From JAQIBY01 sp964418565 (GTDB taxonomy: Bacteria; Bacteroidota; Bacteroidia; Bacteroidales; ML635J-15): DNA of 15,675 nucleotides. Positions 13,343-15,675 of the stretch are shown in pieces; the first letter of the stretch is position 1, and each line of letters opens with the position of its first letter. Where the stretch lies: assembly GCA_964418565.1 (NCBI GenBank), contig CAYQMB010000068.1, forward strand, positions 1 through 15,675, written 5' to 3'. The notes under the pieces are model-generated. The model saw only the letters and a list, made by a program, of their open reading frames with translations. It did not search any database and had not been told where the DNA came from. The position numbers and the translations under genes were made by a program.

Positions 13343-14179
13343 CTAATGCACAAGCAGTTTTCGTGTAAAACTGCCTGCCCCGGCCTGCTCAATTATTACG
13401 TAATACATTCCGGAAGGCAGTTTGGTAATGTCCAGGCTGTTTTTGCCCTCTGCAACCGGTTTTTCCAGAACCGATTTTCCCAGTGCATTCATGATCTTAA
13501 CACGTCCGGATTTGTTAAGCTCAATGTTTAGCATATTCCGGGCCGGGTTTGGATACAGGCTAATGGTATTGTCATACGGGGAAACGTTTGATTCCGTCAT
13601 TTCCCAGCCTGTGATTTCAATATCATCAATTGCCACGGCTTCACCTCCACCCAGGGTAATGGTGAAATCAACAGGGTTAGCACCGTGTAACCCTTCAGGG
13701 ATGACCGTGTCAAATGTCGTCCAGCTATCCTCAGCAGAAAGGCTTTCCGATAAGGTGAAACTGGTGCTTCCATCATTAAGATTAAGGCTTAATATGCTGC
13801 CACCCCACCCAAGGGTTGATGTTTTATAATACCGGAAACTGATTCTGATGGAATCCATATAACTGAAATCAAGGCTGCCGCTTACGGTGGCATCAAAATA
13901 TCCACCGCAAGGGGATTCCGGATTTACACCCAGGTAGTAGCTTGTGTTTTCAGCACTCATCATATCCACATTGGCCGAATTATAATCGGATGCATTTCCC
14001 CTGGTGGCATAACCGCAGGGCGACGGACCTTCACCAAGTTCAGATTCCCCGCTGTTAAGCAGGCTGGTTACTGGTGAGGTTTCAAAATCTTCAGAAAACA
14101 AACTGTTTTGTGAATACAGCAAGCTGCTGGACGCAAACAGGACAATACATACCAAAATTGCTTGTGCGGCTTTGTGCAT
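13343..14179 (-). CDS. Secreted T9SS cargo protein with jelly-roll-like domain
   Basis: The 278-residue protein has a signal peptide (1-23, cleavage before Gln24). Its N-terminal domain (about 28-192) is rich in beta-strands and ends in VAIDDIEITGWE, a pattern of MAM-like or 'choice-of-anchor' beta-sandwich domains that bind surfaces or glycans. It contains three Cys (Cys55, Cys91 and the signal-peptide Cys11). A T9SS type A sorting domain follows (206-278: SLYPNPARNMLNIEL, then LPSGMYYVII and a final KLLVH). It should be exported across the outer membrane and attached or released by the type IX machinery. No enzyme motif is seen and the ligand is unknown. recR lies 58 bp downstream on the same strand with its own promoter. 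Confidence 0.87.
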   Translation of the reverse strand: MHKAAQAILVCIVLFASSSLLYSQNSLFSEDFETSPVTSLLNSGESELGEGPSPCGYATRGNASDYNSANVDMMSAENTSYYLGVNPESPCGGYFDATVSGSLDFSYMDSIRISFRYYKTSTLGWGGSILSLNLNDGSTSFTLSESLSAEDSWTTFDTVIPEGLHGANPVDFTITLGGGEAVAIDDIEITGWEMTESNVSPYDNTISLYPNPARNMLNIELNKSGRVKIMNALGKSVLEKPVAEGKNSLDITKLPSGMYYVIIEQAGAGSFTRKLLVH

Positions 14180-14280
14180 AACGTTTTGATTTATGGTTTA
14201 TTATCAATACGTTTCGCAGATGAAAAGGTTGCGTTGATTTGTAATAAATAACAACATGATGTAAACAGATTGTCAGCGTT

Positions 14281-14310
14281 TTGAAATTATGGAAGAGAAT
14301 GCTACATTTG
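14281..14310 (+). promoter_or_regulatory. Upstream promoter of aldehyde dehydrogenase gene
   Basis: TTG at 14281-14283 (within TTTTG, 14279-14283), a 19-bp gap and TACATTTG at 14303-14310 form a full -33/-7 match with a perfect -7 box. Confidence 0.55.
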
Positions 14311-14339
14311 CTGTTCTCATTTGATATGAGCTAACTTTG
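14307..14339 (+). promoter_or_regulatory. Downstream promoter of aldehyde dehydrogenase gene
   Basis: TTTG at 14307-14310, a 21-bp gap and TAACTTTG at 14332-14339 form a full match with a perfect -7 box. The leader would be about 40 nt to the ATG at 14386. Its -33 box is the end of the other promoter's -7 box. Confidence 0.65.
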
Positions 14340-14385
14340 TTAGAGATTCGTTCACTGAGTTAACATCATAAAAATCATCAACATT

Positions 14386-15675
14386 ATGAAAAGAGAAGAT
14401 ATACCGAAGGATATCCTTCCCGGTGTCATAAACCAGAAAACATGGTTGAGCGGTGGAGAGTTTAAAACCTGGAATGGTGAATTTCAGGAAGTGAATTCGC
14501 CCGTTCAATGCGATGACCACAATAAACCGTATCATCTGGGGTCGTACCCTAGACTCTCTGGCAAAGAAGCCATGGATGCTCTTGCTGCTGCAGAGGCTGC
14601 ATACGATCATGGCCGTGGCGAATGGCCCGTAATGGGTGTGGAGAAACGTACCGAAATCATGAGCCGTTTTATGCTCAAAATGGCGGAAAAACGCGATGAA
14701 GTGGTGAAAATCCTCATGTGGGAGATTGGTAAATCGCTGAAAGATTCTGAAAAGGAGTTTGACAGAACCCTGCAATACATCCGTGACACCATTGATACAT
14801 ACAAAGACCTGGATCGTGATACCAGCCGCCTGAAACTGGAAGAAGGCATTATTGCACAAATCCGTCGTGCACCCCTGGGTATTGTATTGTGTATGGGTCC
14901 ATATAATTATCCTTTGAACGAAACCTTTGCCACACTGATACCAGCTCTCATTATGGGCAATACGGTAATTTTCAAACCACCCAGGGTAGGAGTGCTCCTG
15001 TTTGAACCTTTGCTTGAATTGCTCAGGGATTGTTTTCCAAAAGGTGTGGTAAATACCATTTACGGGAAAGGAACCGAAGTTGTCACACCCATTGTGGAAA
15101 GCGGTAAAATCAATTCGCTGGCCTTTATCGGCAGCAGCCGTATTGCAGATACCATCAAAGTACAGCACCCAAAACCACATCGCATGCGTACCATTCTCGG
15201 CCTGGAAGCTAAAAATGCAGCCATTGTGATGGATGATGCCGATCTGGAAAAAAGTGTCCCTGAAATTGTTGCAGGAGCCTTGTCGTATAACGGACAGCGC
15301 TGTACTGCCCTCAAGATGATTTATGTGCATAAAAGCATACGTGAACGCTTTATGGAGCTGTTTGTCAAAGCTGTTGACAGCCTGAAAGTTGGCATGCCCT
15401 GGGAAGATGACGTGAAAATCACCCCGCTGCCTGAACCCGGCAAAACGGATTACATGTCCGGACTGGTTGAAGATGCCAAAGCACATGGAGCAGAACTGAT
15501 GAATCCCGACCACGGTGGTAAAGTGATCAACCAGATATTTACACCGGCAATCATGTTCCCTGTGACAAAAGACATGAAACTGTATCATGAGGAACAGTTT
15601 GGTCCTGTAATTCCCGTTGCCGAATTTGAAAGCATTGCAGAACCCCTGCAGTACATCATTGATTCAAAATACGGC
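14386..15675 (+). CDS. gapN: NADP-dependent glyceraldehyde-3-phosphate dehydrogenase (aldehyde dehydrogenase family), partial
   Basis: The frame is open for 430 codons and runs off the right edge, so the C-terminus is missing. It is an aldehyde dehydrogenase with all key residues: catalytic Asn174 (GPYNYPLN), cofactor Lys197 (IFKPP), catalytic Glu274 (LGLEAKN), nucleophile Cys306 (GQRCTALK) and the cofactor-site EEQFGP (402-407). The FKPPRVG region and the sequence after it resemble the non-phosphorylating, NADP-linked glyceraldehyde-3-phosphate dehydrogenases annotated in Bacteroidota, which oxidise the substrate to 3-phosphoglycerate and supply NADPH. Another aldehyde substrate remains possible. 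The ATG at 14386 gives a normal N-terminus; no Shine-Dalgarno is seen. Two overlapping consensus promoters precede it. A long antisense frame (14317-15588) is only its shadow. Confidence 0.85.
   Translation, partial: MKREDIPKDILPGVINQKTWLSGGEFKTWNGEFQEVNSPVQCDDHNKPYHLGSYPRLSGKEAMDALAAAEAAYDHGRGEWPVMGVEKRTEIMSRFMLKMAEKRDEVVKILMWEIGKSLKDSEKEFDRTLQYIRDTIDTYKDLDRDTSRLKLEEGIIAQIRRAPLGIVLCMGPYNYPLNETFATLIPALIMGNTVIFKPPRVGVLLFEPLLELLRDCFPKGVVNTIYGKGTEVVTPIVESGKINSLAFIGSSRIADTIKVQHPKPHRMRTILGLEAKNAAIVMDDADLEKSVPEIVAGALSYNGQRCTALKMIYVHKSIRERFMELFVKAVDSLKVGMPWEDDVKITPLPEPGKTDYMSGLVEDAKAHGAELMNPDHGGKVINQIFTPAIMFPVTKDMKLYHEEQFGPVIPVAEFESIAEPLQYIIDSKYG

Noticed and set aside
14317..15588. A 423-codon open frame on the minus strand
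   Set aside because: It lies antisense to an aldehyde dehydrogenase with every catalytic residue in place. Its translation is rich in His, Phe and Cys and has no recognisable domain. It is a shadow of the real gene.

Overview
The window is a chromosomal stretch from a member of the Bacteroidota, most likely Bacteroidia. Three things point there: two proteins end in type IX secretion (T9SS) type A sorting domains, most genes lack a Shine-Dalgarno sequence, and matches to the Bacteroidota -7 promoter box TAnnTTTG recur just upstream of genes on both strands. I cannot name a genus. No rRNA, tRNA, CRISPR array or intact insertion sequence is visible.

Layout. 1-727 is a non-coding segment unusually rich in palindromes, including two related nested hairpins and one hairpin of about 24 bp. 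728-1987 (-) is a secreted M28 metallopeptidase. Divergent from it, 2197-5335 (+) is a two-gene unit: a secreted beta-helix-like protein followed by a 700-residue repeat protein with a T9SS sorting domain. 5635-6138 (+) is a ferritin with a complete ferroxidase site and a strong terminator. 6440-6960 is an AT-richer patch with one small cysteine-rich (zinc-ribbon-like) gene between inverted repeats. 7081-7899 (-) is an outer-membrane beta-barrel with its own terminator. 8139-8933 (+) is shikimate dehydrogenase (aroE), with a promoter box so close that the transcript should be leaderless or nearly so.

12604-8922 (-) is a tightly packed run of three genes: a PLP aminotransferase, a fused GT2 glycosyltransferase whose C-terminal half looks like a degenerate polyprenyl-phosphate sugar transferase, and a GNAT acetyltransferase. 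Upstream of it on the same strand are recR (with its own promoter and a rare strong Shine-Dalgarno) and a small T9SS cargo protein. At the right edge, 14386-15675 (+) is an incomplete aldehyde dehydrogenase of the non-phosphorylating glyceraldehyde-3-phosphate dehydrogenase type, preceded by two overlapping consensus promoters.

Most of the window is ordinary: housekeeping enzymes mixed with cell-envelope and secreted proteins. I found no convincing new multi-gene system. The items most worth a second look are the palindrome-dense left edge, the fused glycosyltransferase, the small cassette-like zinc-ribbon locus, the near-leaderless aroE promoter and the overlapping tandem promoters before the aldehyde dehydrogenase.
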